Shown here: piece after piece, positions 24,766 through 32,618 of the stretch
How the letters are laid out: every line of letters starts with the position of its first letter
Position numbering within the stretch: position 1 is the stretch's first letter
DNA from: Enemella evansiae
GTDB lineage: Bacteria > Actinomycetota > Actinomycetes > Propionibacteriales > Propionibacteriaceae
Direction: 5' to 3'
Length of the DNA: 45,224 nt
Assembly: GCF_002250705.1 (NCBI RefSeq)
Contig: NZ_NMVP01000016.1
Coordinates: 1-45,224 of the forward strand
Notes under the pieces: generated by a model
Databases searched by the model: none
Seen by the model: the letters and a program-made list of their open reading frames with translations, nothing else
Told to the model about the DNA's origin: nothing
Program-made: the position numbers and the translations under genes

Positions 24766-25831
24766 GGATCCGCTGCGCTGGCACGGTGACGACGAACTGG
24801 GTGCCGGGCCAGCCGGTGCGCTGATCGATCTGGCGGTGAACGTCCGCCGGCCCGCACCACCGGCCTGGTTGGCGGAGGTGCTGGCGGGGACCATCGGCGA
24901 ACTGGGCGCCTACCCCGACGCCGGACCGGCCCGCCGCGCGCTGGCCGCGCGGCACCAGGTGGCGGTGGAGCAGGTGCTCCCGACCGCCGGCGGCGCGGAG
25001 GCCTTCACCCTGGTGGCCCGTGGCGCGGGGGTACGCCGGGCCGCGGTGGTGCATCCGCAGTTCACGGAGCCGGAAGCCGCGCTGCGGGCCGCCGGGGTGC
25101 CGGTCGAGCGGGTGCTGCTGCCCGGGCCGGACTTCGCGCTCGACGCGGACCTGGTGCCCGCGGACGCCGACCTGGTGGTGGTGGGAAACCCCACCAATCC
25201 GACCGGGGTGCTGCATCGGGCCGCGACGCTGCGCGCCCTGGCCCGGCCGGGCCGGGTGCTGCTGGTCGACGAGGCCTTCATGGACGCGGTCCCCACGCTG
25301 GTTGAGCGAGCGAGGAACGAGCGAGTCGAAACCACCCCCACCGAACCCGAATCCCTGATCGCCCCGGTGATGCCCGGCGTACTGGTGGCGCGCTCGCTGA
25401 CCAAGACCTGGGGGTTGGCCGGGATCCGGGCCGGGTACGCGGTCGGCGACCCCACGCTGATCGACCGGCTGGCGGCGCAGCAGCCGCACTGGTCGGTGTC
25501 CACTCCGGCCCTGGCCGCGATGGTGGCGACGAGCAGCCCCGAGGCGCTGGCCGAGGCCGGACGCGAGGTGGCGTCGATCGCCGAGCAGCGGGCGCACCTG
25601 GTGACCCGGCTGCGGGAAGCCGGGCTCGAGATCGTCGGCGGGCGGAGCGCACCGTTCGTGCTGGCCCGGGGGCCGGTGGGGCTGCGGGAGCGGCTGCGGG
25701 CGGAGGGGTTCGCGGTCCGGCGCTGTGACACCTTCCCCGGTCTGGACGAGCGGTACCTCCGGCTGGCGGTCCGCGAACCGGCGGTCAGCGATGCGCTCGC
25801 GGCCGCGCTGGGCCGGGCCCTGGGGCACTAG
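24749..25831 (+). CDS. cobC: CobC, threonine-phosphate decarboxylase/aminotransferase-like
   Basis: The 360-residue PLP enzyme resembles histidinol-phosphate aminotransferase and actinobacterial CobC: LRWHGD and DLAVNVR at the N-terminus, VVGNPTNPTG, LLVDEAFMD and the Schiff-base Lys in RSLTKTWGLAGIRAG. In cobalamin synthesis this family makes (R)-1-amino-2-propanol phosphate from threonine phosphate for the side chain. Between DEAFMDAVP and the PLP-Lys motif lies LVERARNERVETT (residues 184-196), encoded by a dispersed repeat inserted in frame. The insert sits in a surface-loop position, so activity may survive. GTG start, overlapping cobO. Confidence 0.88.
   Translation: MASSGEDPLRWHGDDELGAGPAGALIDLAVNVRRPAPPAWLAEVLAGTIGELGAYPDAGPARRALAARHQVAVEQVLPTAGGAEAFTLVARGAGVRRAAVVHPQFTEPEAALRAAGVPVERVLLPGPDFALDADLVPADADLVVVGNPTNPTGVLHRAATLRALARPGRVLLVDEAFMDAVPTLVERARNERVETTPTEPESLIAPVMPGVLVARSLTKTWGLAGIRAGYAVGDPTLIDRLAAQQPHWSVSTPALAAMVATSSPEALAEAGREVASIAEQRAHLVTRLREAGLEIVGGRSAPFVLARGPVGLRERLRAEGFAVRRCDTFPGLDERYLRLAVREPAVSDALAAALGRALGH
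25300..25333 (+). repeat. Family-B repeat inserted in frame inside cobC
   Basis: The 34-bp sequence begins GGTTGAGCGAG and ends GAGTCGAAACC, as do the elements at 33738-33771 and 33840-33873. Here it lies within the cobC reading frame and leaves the frame open. Confidence 0.75.
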
Positions 25832-25870
25832 GCTGCGAGGGGACCAGTCAGGCAGCGGAGGGAGCCGTCG

Positions 25871-26902
25871 ATGGCCATCACGCCACCGGATGAGGCGGCC
25901 CGCCAGCGGGCGCGGGAGCGCAGCGACACCCTGGCCAAGCCGGTCGGTGCGCTCGGCCGGTTGGAGGAGCTCGGCGCCTGGCTCGCCGCCTGCCAGGGGG
26001 TGTGCCCGCCGCGACCGCCGGAGCGGGTCCGCGCGGTGATCCTGGCCGGTGATCACGGGGTGGCCGCGCGCGGGGTGTCGGCCTATCCGAGCGAGGTGAC
26101 CGCGCTGATGGTGCGGGCCTTCGTCGCCGGCCGGGCCGCGATGAACGTGCTCGCCCGCCAGCACGGCGCCACGGTCCGGGTGCTGGACATCGCGGTGGAC
26201 GCAGATTTGTCCGACCTCGGCGATGCCGTCACCCGGTTCAAGCTGCGCCGCTCCTGCGGATCGATCGACCGGGTCGATGCGATCACCCGCACCGAGGCCG
26301 AGCAGGCGGTCCGGGTCGGTCGGCAGATCGCCACCGAGGAGGTGGCCGCCGGCACCGATCTGTTGATCCTCGGCGACATGGGCATCGGCAACACCACCCC
26401 GGCCGCCGCGCTGATCGCGGCCGGTCTCGGGTTGACCGCGGAGCAGGTGGCCGGGATCGGGACCGGGCTCGACGAGGCCGGCCGGGCCCACAAGGCCGCG
26501 GTGATCGAGACGGCGCTGCGGCGGGTGGGTGAGCGCGCCGCCGATCCGCTGGAACGCCTTGCCGGATTGGGATCGGCGGATCTGGCGGTCGGCGCCGGCT
26601 TCTTGGCCGGCGCGGCCGAAGCCGGGGTACCGGTCTTGCTGGACGGGGTGATCGCGGTCGCCGAGGCGGTGCTCGCCGAGGATCTCGCACCGGGTGCGAT
26701 GGCCTGGTTCGCGGCGGGACACCGCTCCACCGAGCCGGCCCAGGCGTACGCGCTGGACAAGCTCGGGCTGACACCGCTGCTCGATCTGGGGATGCGGCTC
26801 GGCGAGGGGTCGGGGGCGATGGCCGCGGTGCCGCTGCTGCGGTCCGCGGCGCTGCTGCTGGCTGAGATGGCGCTGCTCGGCGAACTGGGCGAGGGGTCCT
26901 GA
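25871..26902 (+). CDS. cobT: Nicotinate-nucleotide-dimethylbenzimidazole phosphoribosyltransferase
   Basis: The 343-residue protein has the family's KPVGALGRLEELGAW, AGDHGVAARGVSAYP, GDMGIGNTTPAAA and the catalytic Glu in LGMRLGEGSGA. It makes alpha-ribazole 5'-phosphate from nicotinate mononucleotide and dimethylbenzimidazole, the lower ligand of cobalamin. Length is normal. GGAGGG lies 7 nt before the ATG. It follows cobC by 39 nt, the only gap in the cobO-cobU run, and that gap also contains TAGGCT, a possible internal -10. Its stop overlaps the cobS start. Confidence 0.95.
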   Translation: MAITPPDEAARQRARERSDTLAKPVGALGRLEELGAWLAACQGVCPPRPPERVRAVILAGDHGVAARGVSAYPSEVTALMVRAFVAGRAAMNVLARQHGATVRVLDIAVDADLSDLGDAVTRFKLRRSCGSIDRVDAITRTEAEQAVRVGRQIATEEVAAGTDLLILGDMGIGNTTPAAALIAAGLGLTAEQVAGIGTGLDEAGRAHKAAVIETALRRVGERAADPLERLAGLGSADLAVGAGFLAGAAEAGVPVLLDGVIAVAEAVLAEDLAPGAMAWFAAGHRSTEPAQAYALDKLGLTPLLDLGMRLGEGSGAMAAVPLLRSAALLLAEMALLGELGEGS

Positions 26903-27666
26903 TGGCGGCCTTCGGCGACGGGTGGCGATGGGCGGTGGGTACGCTCACCGTGCTGCCGAGCGGGCGGTTCGAGACCGGTCCGGCCGCGGCCCGGGTGATG
27001 GTGGCCGTCGCGCCGCTGGCGGTGCTGCCGCTGGCGCTGGTCGCCGCGATCATCACCCAGGCAGGGAATCTGTGGGGATCCCCCGATCTGCTCACCGGGT
27101 TGCTGGTGATCGGCTGGCTGGCGCTGGCGACCCGGGCGATGCACGTCGACGGGTTGGCCGATGTGGCCGACGGATTCGGCGCCGGCTGGTCACCGGAGCG
27201 GGCCCGGGAGGTGCTGAAGCGCGGTGACATCGGCCCGATGGGGATCATCGCGCTGATCGTGCTGCTCGGCCTGCAGGTGGTCGCGATCGGTGCCCTGGCC
27301 GAGCAGCCGCACGGTTGGGCACTCGTCGGCGGGTCGGTGCTGCTGTCCCGTTGGGCGATCGCGATCTGTTGTCGGGCAGGGATTCCGGCGATGCCCGGGT
27401 CACAGTTGGGCCGGGCGCTGGCCGGTCAGGTACCGGGCTGGCTCGCCTGGTCCTGTGCGGCGGCGACGGTCGCCGGGGCGACGCTGCTGGCCTGGTGGGC
27501 CGGGCTGTCGCCCTGGCGCGGGGCGCAGGTGGGGTTGACAGCGGTGCTGGTGGCGAACTGGCTGGTGACCCGTGCCCGGCGGGTCTTCGGCGGCATCAAC
27601 GGTGACGTGATGGGCGCGGCGATCGAGGTGTCGCTGACCACGCTGCTGATCGGTTGGGCGCTGTGA
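26902..27666 (+). CDS. cobS: Adenosylcobinamide-GDP ribazoletransferase
   Basis: The 254-residue integral membrane protein shows the CobS motifs HVDGLADVADGFGAG, GDIGPMGIIALI and SRWAIAICC, with six or seven hydrophobic helices. It joins adenosylcobinamide-GDP and alpha-ribazole phosphate at the membrane to form adenosylcobalamin phosphate. The start overlaps the cobT stop by one base (TGATG) and its end overlaps cobU, so translation is coupled along the cluster. Confidence 0.94.
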   Translation: MAAFGDGWRWAVGTLTVLPSGRFETGPAAARVMVAVAPLAVLPLALVAAIITQAGNLWGSPDLLTGLLVIGWLALATRAMHVDGLADVADGFGAGWSPERAREVLKRGDIGPMGIIALIVLLGLQVVAIGALAEQPHGWALVGGSVLLSRWAIAICCRAGIPAMPGSQLGRALAGQVPGWLAWSCAAATVAGATLLAWWAGLSPWRGAQVGLTAVLVANWLVTRARRVFGGINGDVMGAAIEVSLTTLLIGWAL

Positions 27667-28193
27667 GGGTGCTGATCACCGGCGGCATCCGGTCCGGGAA
27701 GTCGCGGATGGCCGAGGAAACCCTGTCCGGGCAGGACAATGTGGTCTATCTGGCGCCCGGGCCGAAGGCGGATCCGGTCACCGACCCCGAGTGGGCGGAG
27801 CGGATCGCGCACCATCAGGAGCAGCGGCCGGCGCACTGGCGGACCATCGAGACCACCGAGGTCGCCGCGGCGCTGCCCACGCTGGACGGCCCGGTGCTGC
27901 TGGACTGCCTCGGCACCTGGCTGGCCGCCCAGTTGGGCGAGACCGGCGCCTGGGATTCCCTGTCCGGTTGGGAATCCGCGATCGCCGAGCGGATCGAGGC
28001 GTTGGCCGCCGCGTGGCGGGCGTACCCGCACCAGGCCGTCGCGGTGACCAACGAGGTCGGCTGGGGGCTGGTCTCCGACCACCGTTCCGGTCGCGTCTTC
28101 ACCGACTGGCTGGGGCGTACCAATCAGGCGATCGGTGCGGCCAGCGACGAGGTCTGGCTGGTCGTCGCCGGCCGTACGCTGAAACTGACCTAG
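27663..28193 (+). CDS. cobU: Adenosylcobinamide kinase/guanylyltransferase
   Basis: The 176-residue protein has the P-loop GGIRSGKS (residues 7-14), the guanylylation-region His in RIAHHQEQRP, LLDCLGTWL and VTNEVGWGLV, all CobU hallmarks. It phosphorylates adenosylcobinamide and then attaches GMP from GTP. The GTG at 27663 (GTGA overlap with cobS) brings the P-loop to the usual distance from the N-terminus. Its TAG stop shares a CTAG tetranucleotide with the stop codon of the convergent gene, so the two frames overlap by 4 nt. Confidence 0.93.
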   Translation: MRVLITGGIRSGKSRMAEETLSGQDNVVYLAPGPKADPVTDPEWAERIAHHQEQRPAHWRTIETTEVAAALPTLDGPVLLDCLGTWLAAQLGETGAWDSLSGWESAIAERIEALAAAWRAYPHQAVAVTNEVGWGLVSDHRSGRVFTDWLGRTNQAIGAASDEVWLVVAGRTLKLT

Positions 28194-28864
28194 CCCTGCG
28201 AGTCGGCCGGCGACTGGAACGTGCAGACGCAGGCCTCGTTGCCCTCGGCATCGGCCAGCACCCACCAGGCGGGGGCGTACTGGTCGGTGACCAGTCGGCC
28301 GCCGGCATCCAGCACCGCCTGGACGCGCTGCTCGGCCTGATCGGCGGGCACGTCGACGTCGATGTGGATCCGGTTGCGCTGGTCGCGGCGCTCGTCGGTC
28401 GGCTGGAACCAGATCGAGGGACCGGACTTGTTCGGGTCGACGAGTTCGTCGTCGTCGACCTGGTCATAGCCGTAGACCGCCTGCCAGAACGGCAGGATCG
28501 CCGCGATGTCCTGGGCGTCGATCGCGATCTGGGTCTCGCTCAGCCCCGCCAGGTCGATCTGCCCGTCGGACACCTTGACCACCGGGACGATCGCCGCGGC
28601 CAGGTCGACATCGCGGCCGGAGATGCCGCCGACATCGTGCGAGCTGAGCGCCAGATGCACCTTGTTGTAGCGGATGTCGATCTCGGGATGGTGGTTCATC
28701 TCCTCGGCGAGCTCGCCCACCCGGTTCACGAACTCCAGCGACCGCCGAAAATCGGAGAACTTCGCCACCAGGTGCATCCGGCCGTGCACCAGTCGCCACT
28801 TCGGCATCGCCTCGACGGCCTGCTCGGCGGTGAGCTTCTCTTTCGGCCCGTATGGATTGGACAT
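28190..28864 (-). CDS. Pterin-4a-carbinolamine dehydratase fused to VOC domain
   Basis: The 224-residue protein has an N-terminal dehydratase domain (about 1-95) with the PCD signature MNHHPEIDIRYNKVHLAL and SGRDVDLA, followed by a VOC/glyoxalase-like domain (about 105-220) with IWFQPTDERRDQRNRIHIDV and GNEACVCTF (cited as landmarks). PCD dehydrates 4a-hydroxytetrahydropterin after aromatic amino acid hydroxylation; the VOC half may bind a metal or small molecule. Fusions like this occur in actinobacteria. It is not obviously linked to cobalamin. TACGGT ends 6 nt before the ATG; GGAGGT touches the ATG too closely to act as a normal binding site. Confidence 0.85.
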   Translation of the reverse strand: MSNPYGPKEKLTAEQAVEAMPKWRLVHGRMHLVAKFSDFRRSLEFVNRVGELAEEMNHHPEIDIRYNKVHLALSSHDVGGISGRDVDLAAAIVPVVKVSDGQIDLAGLSETQIAIDAQDIAAILPFWQAVYGYDQVDDDELVDPNKSGPSIWFQPTDERRDQRNRIHIDVDVPADQAEQRVQAVLDAGGRLVTDQYAPAWWVLADAEGNEACVCTFQSPADSQG

Positions 28865-28870
28865 ACCTCC

Positions 28871-28876
28871 ACCGTA
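28871..28876 (-). promoter_or_regulatory. -10 element of the PCD-VOC gene
   Basis: On the minus strand TACGGT ends 6 nt before the ATG at 28864, the leaderless layout. The divergent cobD hexamer is only 48 nt away. Confidence 0.5.
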
Positions 28877-28924
28877 GGACCAGCAGCCCCTCACCGCCAC
28901 CGGCCCCGCGGCGCCATCGCGCCC

Positions 28925-28930
28925 TACACT
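28925..28930 (+). promoter_or_regulatory. -10 element of cobD
   Basis: TACACT ends 6 nt before the GTG start at 28937; no ribosome binding site is present. Confidence 0.5.
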
Positions 28931-28936
28931 GACGCC

Positions 28937-29851
28937 GTGCCCCTCCCCGCGCTGCTGCTCGGCTGGCTCGCCGACGAGGCCCTCGGTGACCCGCGGCGCG
29001 GGCACCCGGTCGCCGGTTTCGGCCGCCTGGCGCGGCGGCTGGAGCGGCGCTGCTGGCGGGACACCCGGGCCGCCGGGGTGGCGTACGAAATCCTTCTGGT
29101 CGGCGGCACGATCGGCGCCGCGGTGTGGCTGGACCGGGTGACCCGGGCCACCGCGCTGCGGCTCCCGGTGCGGATCGCCGCGACCTGGCTGGTACTGGGC
29201 GGGCGCAGCCTGCGCCGGGAGGCGGCCGCCGTCGACGAACTGCTCGCCGCCGACGACCTGCCCGCGGCCCGGGAGCGGATCCGCAGCCTGGTCGGCCGCG
29301 ACCCGAGCGCCCTCGGGCCCGACGAACTGGCCCGGGCCGCCATCGAATCGGTGGCCGAGAACACCGGGGACGCGGTCGTCGCTCCGCTGTTCTGGGGTGC
29401 GGTGGCCGGGCTGCCGGGCCTGCTCGGCTACCGCGCGATCAACACCCTGGACGCCATGGTCGGGCACCGATCGGACCGCTACCGCAGATTCGGCTGGGCG
29501 GCGGCCCGGGTCGACGACCTGGCGAACTGGCTGCCGGCGCGCTGCTGCGCCGAGCTGGCCGTGCTGCTGGCGCCGGTGGTCGGCGGGTCACCGGCCCGGG
29601 CGCTGCGCACCATCCGCCGGGACGCCCACCAGCACCCGAGCCCGAACGCCGGCCCGATCGAGGCGGCGTTCGCCGGTGTGTTGGGCGTCCGCCTGGGCGG
29701 GCGGAACAGCTATGCCGGCCAGGTCGAGGACCGCGGCCAGCTCGGCGACGGCCCGCCTCCGCGGCGTACCGACATCGCTCGGGCGAACCGGTTGGCGTTC
29801 GCGGTGGCCGCCGCTGCCGCGCTGCTGGCCGGGGCCACTAGGCTGAAATGA
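28937..29851 (+). CDS. cobD: Adenosylcobinamide-phosphate synthase (CbiB/CobD)
   Basis: The 304-residue membrane protein has the CbiB motifs WLADEALGDPRRGHPVAGFGRL, ESVAENTGDAVVAPLFW, RAINTLDAMVGH and NAGPIEAAFAGVLGVRLGG (landmarks; the first is cut to its core LADEALGDP and HPVAGFG). It links aminopropanol phosphate to the adenosylcobyric acid side chain. It carries its own promoter, away from the cobO-cobU run and separated from it by the oppositely directed PCD-VOC gene. The GTG at 28937 was chosen because the conserved N-terminus begins there and TACACT lies 6 nt upstream. TGA is directly followed by the ATG of the next gene. Confidence 0.92.
   Translation: MPLPALLLGWLADEALGDPRRGHPVAGFGRLARRLERRCWRDTRAAGVAYEILLVGGTIGAAVWLDRVTRATALRLPVRIAATWLVLGGRSLRREAAAVDELLAADDLPAARERIRSLVGRDPSALGPDELARAAIESVAENTGDAVVAPLFWGAVAGLPGLLGYRAINTLDAMVGHRSDRYRRFGWAAARVDDLANWLPARCCAELAVLLAPVVGGSPARALRTIRRDAHQHPSPNAGPIEAAFAGVLGVRLGGRNSYAGQVEDRGQLGDGPPPRRTDIARANRLAFAVAAAAALLAGATRLK
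29839..29844 (+). promoter_or_regulatory. -10 element of the phosphatase gene inside cobD
   Basis: TAGGCT falls in the last codons of cobD and ends 7 nt before the ATG at 29852. Confidence 0.45.
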
Positions 29852-30337
29852 ATGAGTAGTGATCCGATCCGAGTCGATTTCGTCTGCTGGGGCAACATCT
29901 GCCGCTCCCCGATGGCCGAGCGCGTCGCCGAGGCGTACGCCGAACGCGAGGGCATCACCGATGTCGAGTTCAGCAGTTCCGGGGTGAGCTCGGAGGAACT
30001 GGGCAATCCGATGGACCCGCGGGCCGCTCAGTGGCTGCGAGAGAACGGCTACCGGGCCGATGACCACACCGCCCACCAGGTGACCCGTGAAGAGATCGAC
30101 GGCGCCGATCTGGTGGTGGCGATGGAGGATCTGCACGTCGATCGGATGCGGCGCCTGCGACCCGAGCATCCGGAGAAGCTGCGGTTGCTGACCGACTTCG
30201 ACCCGGACGCCGAGCCCGGTTCCGGCGTACCCGATCCCTGGTATGGCGACGCGGACGGCTTCGGCGACACGCTCGCCAGCATCGAGGCGGCGATGCCGGG
30301 AGTCTTCGCAGAGATCGCGCGAATCCGGGCAGAATAG
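29852..30337 (+). CDS. Low-molecular-weight protein tyrosine phosphatase
   Basis: The 161-residue protein has the P-loop CWGNICRS (Cys12 nucleophile, Arg18) at its N-terminus and the general-acid Asp in PDPWYGD near residue 127. These mark LMW phosphatases, which remove phosphate from Tyr residues (or, in close relatives, act as arsenate reductase). It begins directly after the cobD stop codon with no ribosome binding site; TAGGCT inside cobD suggests its own leaderless transcript. The two-component genes follow 5 nt after its stop. A function as a signalling partner of those genes is possible but not shown. Confidence 0.92.
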   Translation: MSSDPIRVDFVCWGNICRSPMAERVAEAYAEREGITDVEFSSSGVSSEELGNPMDPRAAQWLRENGYRADDHTAHQVTREEIDGADLVVAMEDLHVDRMRRLRPEHPEKLRLLTDFDPDAEPGSGVPDPWYGDADGFGDTLASIEAAMPGVFAEIARIRAE

Positions 30338-30342
30338 GCGCC

Positions 30343-31041
30343 ATGCACATCCTCGTGGTTGACGACGATCAGGCCGTCCGAGATTCCCTGGCCCGTTCCC
30401 TGCAATACAGCGGCTACGAGGTGACAACCGCCAGCGACGGGGTGGAGGCCCTGGCCCGTCTCTCCGCGTCCCGCCCGGATGCGGTGATCATGGATGTGAT
30501 GATGCCGCGGCTCGACGGCCTGGAGACCACCCGGATGCTGCGCTCCACCGGCAACGATGTGCCGATCCTGGTGCTCACCGCCCGCGACGCGGTCGGCGAC
30601 CGGGTCGACGGGCTGGACGCCGGCGGCGACGACTACATGGCCAAGCCGTTCTCGCTGGAGGAACTGCTGGCCCGCTTGCGGGCCCTGGTCCGCCGCTCCG
30701 GTGGCGGCGGGGAGCCGGGTGAGTCGGAGGCCAACGAGACGCTGGTGTTCACCGACCTCAGCCTCAATCCGCAGACCCGCGAGGTCTCCCGCGCCGGTCG
30801 GCACATCAGCCTGACCCGGACCGAGTTCGCGCTGCTGCAGACCTTCATGGAGAATCCGCGCCGGGTGCTGGAACGCGGCTGGCTGCTGAACGAGGTGTGG
30901 GGATTCGACTTCCCGACCACCGCGAACTCGCTCGAGGTCTACATCGGCTATCTGCGCCGCAAGACCGAGGCCGAGGGTGAGCAGCGGCTGATCCACACCG
31001 TCCGCGGCGTGGGCTACGTGCTTCGAGAATCGGCGCCGTGA
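30343..31041 (+). CDS. Response regulator, MprA-like
   Basis: The 232-residue OmpR-type regulator has a receiver domain with VVDDD, phosphoacceptor Asp51 ([12 protein letters not shown]) and Lys in DDYMAKPF, and a winged-helix domain with [17 protein letters not shown] and [13 protein letters not shown]. By layout and partner it resembles mycobacterial MprA, the regulator of envelope stress. CAGAAT lies 7 nt before the ATG, one base away from the common leaderless hexamer, and no ribosome binding site is seen. The kinase gene starts with a 4-nt overlap (GTGA). Confidence 0.93.
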   Translation: MHILVVDDDQAVRDSLARSLQYSGYEVTTASDGVEALARLSASRPDAVIMDVMMPRLDGLETTRMLRSTGNDVPILVLTARDAVGDRVDGLDAGGDDYMAKPFSLEELLARLRALVRRSGGGGEPGESEANETLVFTDLSLNPQTREVSRAGRHISLTRTEFALLQTFMENPRRVLERGWLLNEVWGFDFPTTANSLEVYIGYLRRKTEAEGEQRLIHTVRGVGYVLRESAP

Positions 31042-32459
31042 TCAGACGGCTCCGCCGGTGGCTGCGCACTCCGTCACTGCAACGCCGGGTGGGCACGCTC
31101 ACCGCGGTCGCGGTGTTCCTGGGTGTCGCACTCACCGGTATGGCCGGCTACATCACTGCCCGGGTCTCGCTCTACGACCAACTCGACCGGGAACTCACCT
31201 CGATGGCGCAGGTGACCGCCGAGTCCATCGCCGGCAGCGACCTGCAGACGCTGGGCGGGATGGATGCCGAGTCGCTGCGCTCGCTGAATGTGACGCTGGT
31301 GCTGCTGAAATCCGATGGCACCACGATCCGGGTCCCCGGTGAGCGGGTCAGCCTCGAGCTCGACTCGACCGAACTGGCGCTGGCCCGGTTGCAGCAGGGT
31401 TCCTCGACCCGGACCGGCACCACGACCGACGGCATGGTGTATCGGATCGCGGCGGTGCCGTTGCCGCAGGCCGGCGGCCGGTACGCGCTGGTGCTCGGCC
31501 GGCCGCTCGGGCCGACGCTGGCGATCCTGGACAGCCTGCGGATCGTGCTGATCGTGGTGGGTTCGATCGGGGTGCTGCTGGCGACCCTGGTCGGTTCGCT
31601 GGTCGCGCGGAGTTCGGTACGCCCGGTGGGCCAGTTGTCGGCGGCGGTCGCGCGGGTCACCCAGACCGATGTGCTGGATCCGATCGCGGTGCACGGCAAC
31701 GACGAGCTGTCCGAGCTGACCCGGCAGTTCAACACGATGCTCTATTCGCTGGCATCGTCCAGGGCGCGGCAGAACCGGTTGATCGCCGATGCCGGGCATG
31801 AGTTGCGGACGCCGTTGACCTCGCTGCGGACCAATATCGAGCTGCTGGTCGCCGACGAGAAGAACCACATGCTGCCCGAGGGCGCGCGTCGGGAGATCCT
31901 CTCCGACATCGCCGCCCAGCTGGCCGAGTTCACCTCGCTGATCGGTGACCTGGTGCAGCTCTCCCGCGGTGACCAGGTGCGGCCGGCCCGCGAACCGGTG
32001 GATCTGCGCGATGTGGTCAATGCGGCCCTGCAGCGGGTACGCCGCCGCGGTCCGGGGTTGTATTTCGATGTCGAGTTGAACCCGCTCTATCTGATCGGCG
32101 AGCCGGACACCCTGGAGCGCGCGATCACCAACCTGCTGGACAATGCGGTGAAATTCTCTCCACCCGGTGGCACCATCCACGTGCTGCTGGAAGGCGACCA
32201 GCTGCGGATCTCCGACCAGGGCCCCGGTATCGCCGATGAGGACCTGCCGCACATCTTCGACCGCTTCTATCGCTCCGACCGTGCCCGGAACACCCCGGGC
32301 ACGGGTCTGGGTCTGTCGATCGTGGCGCAGACCGTTGCCCGGCACGGCGGCTGGGTGCGGGCCTCCCGCTCCGCCGAGGGCGGTGCCGAGTTCACCGTCC
32401 GGCTCCCCGGGCGTACCACCCGGGAAGAACTGCTCGCCGACGCCGATCTGGTGAGCTGA
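31038..32459 (+). CDS. Sensor histidine kinase, MprB-like
   Basis: The 473-residue kinase has two membrane helices (about 20-42 and 168-190) around an extracytoplasmic sensor of about 125 residues, a HAMP domain, the phosphoacceptor motif [16 protein letters not shown] with His254, and ATPase motifs [17 protein letters not shown] and [22 protein letters not shown] and the region after it closely match MprB of mycobacteria. It pairs with the regulator encoded upstream. A palindromic element starts one base after the stop codon and probably forms the 3' end of the mRNA. Confidence 0.93.
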   Translation: MIRRLRRWLRTPSLQRRVGTLTAVAVFLGVALTGMAGYITARVSLYDQLDRELTSMAQVTAESIAGSDLQTLGGMDAESLRSLNVTLVLLKSDGTTIRVPGERVSLELDSTELALARLQQGSSTRTGTTTDGMVYRIAAVPLPQAGGRYALVLGRPLGPTLAILDSLRIVLIVVGSIGVLLATLVGSLVARSSVRPVGQLSAAVARVTQTDVLDPIAVHGNDELSELTRQFNTMLYSLASSRARQNRLIADAGHELRTPLTSLRTNIELLVADEKNHMLPEGARREILSDIAAQLAEFTSLIGDLVQLSRGDQVRPAREPVDLRDVVNAALQRVRRRGPGLYFDVELNPLYLIGEPDTLERAITNLLDNAVKFSPPGGTIHVLLEGDQLRISDQGPGIADEDLPHIFDRFYRSDRARNTPGTGLGLSIVAQTVARHGGWVRASRSAEGGAEFTVRLPGRTTREELLADADLVS

Positions 32460-32460
32460 C

Positions 32461-32517
32461 GTTCATCGAGTAGCTGGCCCGGCGCAGCGCAGCGGAGCCG
32501 GGCCAGTGTGTCGAAGC
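32461..32517 (+). repeat. Long-type palindromic element, copy L2
   Basis: It starts one base after the kinase stop. The stem CTGGCCCGGC (32474-32483) pairs perfectly with GCCGGGCCAG (32497-32506). The right end reads TGTCGAAGCC in place of TGTCGAGATGAAC. Confidence 0.85.
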
Positions 32518-32521
32518 CAAC

Positions 32522-32582
32522 GTTCATCGAGTAGCTGGCCCGGCGCAGCGCAGCGGAGCCGGGGCAGCGTGTCGAGATGAAC
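32522..32582 (+). repeat. Long-type palindromic element, copy L3
   Basis: It follows copy L2 with a 61-bp period. The stem CTGGCCCGGC (32535-32544) pairs with GCCGGGGCAG (32558-32567) with one mismatch. Both outer ends are complete. Confidence 0.85.
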
Positions 32583-32606
32583 GCACTCCTCCCTTGGCCG
32601 CCTTCC

Positions 32607-32612
32607 TACCCT
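32607..32612 (+). promoter_or_regulatory. -10 element of the M28 lipoprotein gene
   Basis: TACCCT ends 6 nt before the ATG at 32619; there is no ribosome binding site. Confidence 0.5.
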
Positions 32613-32618
32613 TGGTGC

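Noticed and set aside
25828..25870. TAGGCT before cobT as a leaderless promoter
   Set aside because: It lies about 37 nt before the ATG and cobT has a good ribosome binding site, so if used it would give a leadered transcript; evidence is insufficient for a separate call.
24713..26722. Minus-strand frame of about 670 codons opposite cobC and cobT
   Set aside because: The cob genes on the plus strand have complete family motifs; the opposite frame has no recognisable domain.
32461..32582. Insertion sequence remnant, considered for the paired 61-bp repeats
   Set aside because: There is no transposase fragment or target-site duplication; the elements match the dispersed palindrome family.
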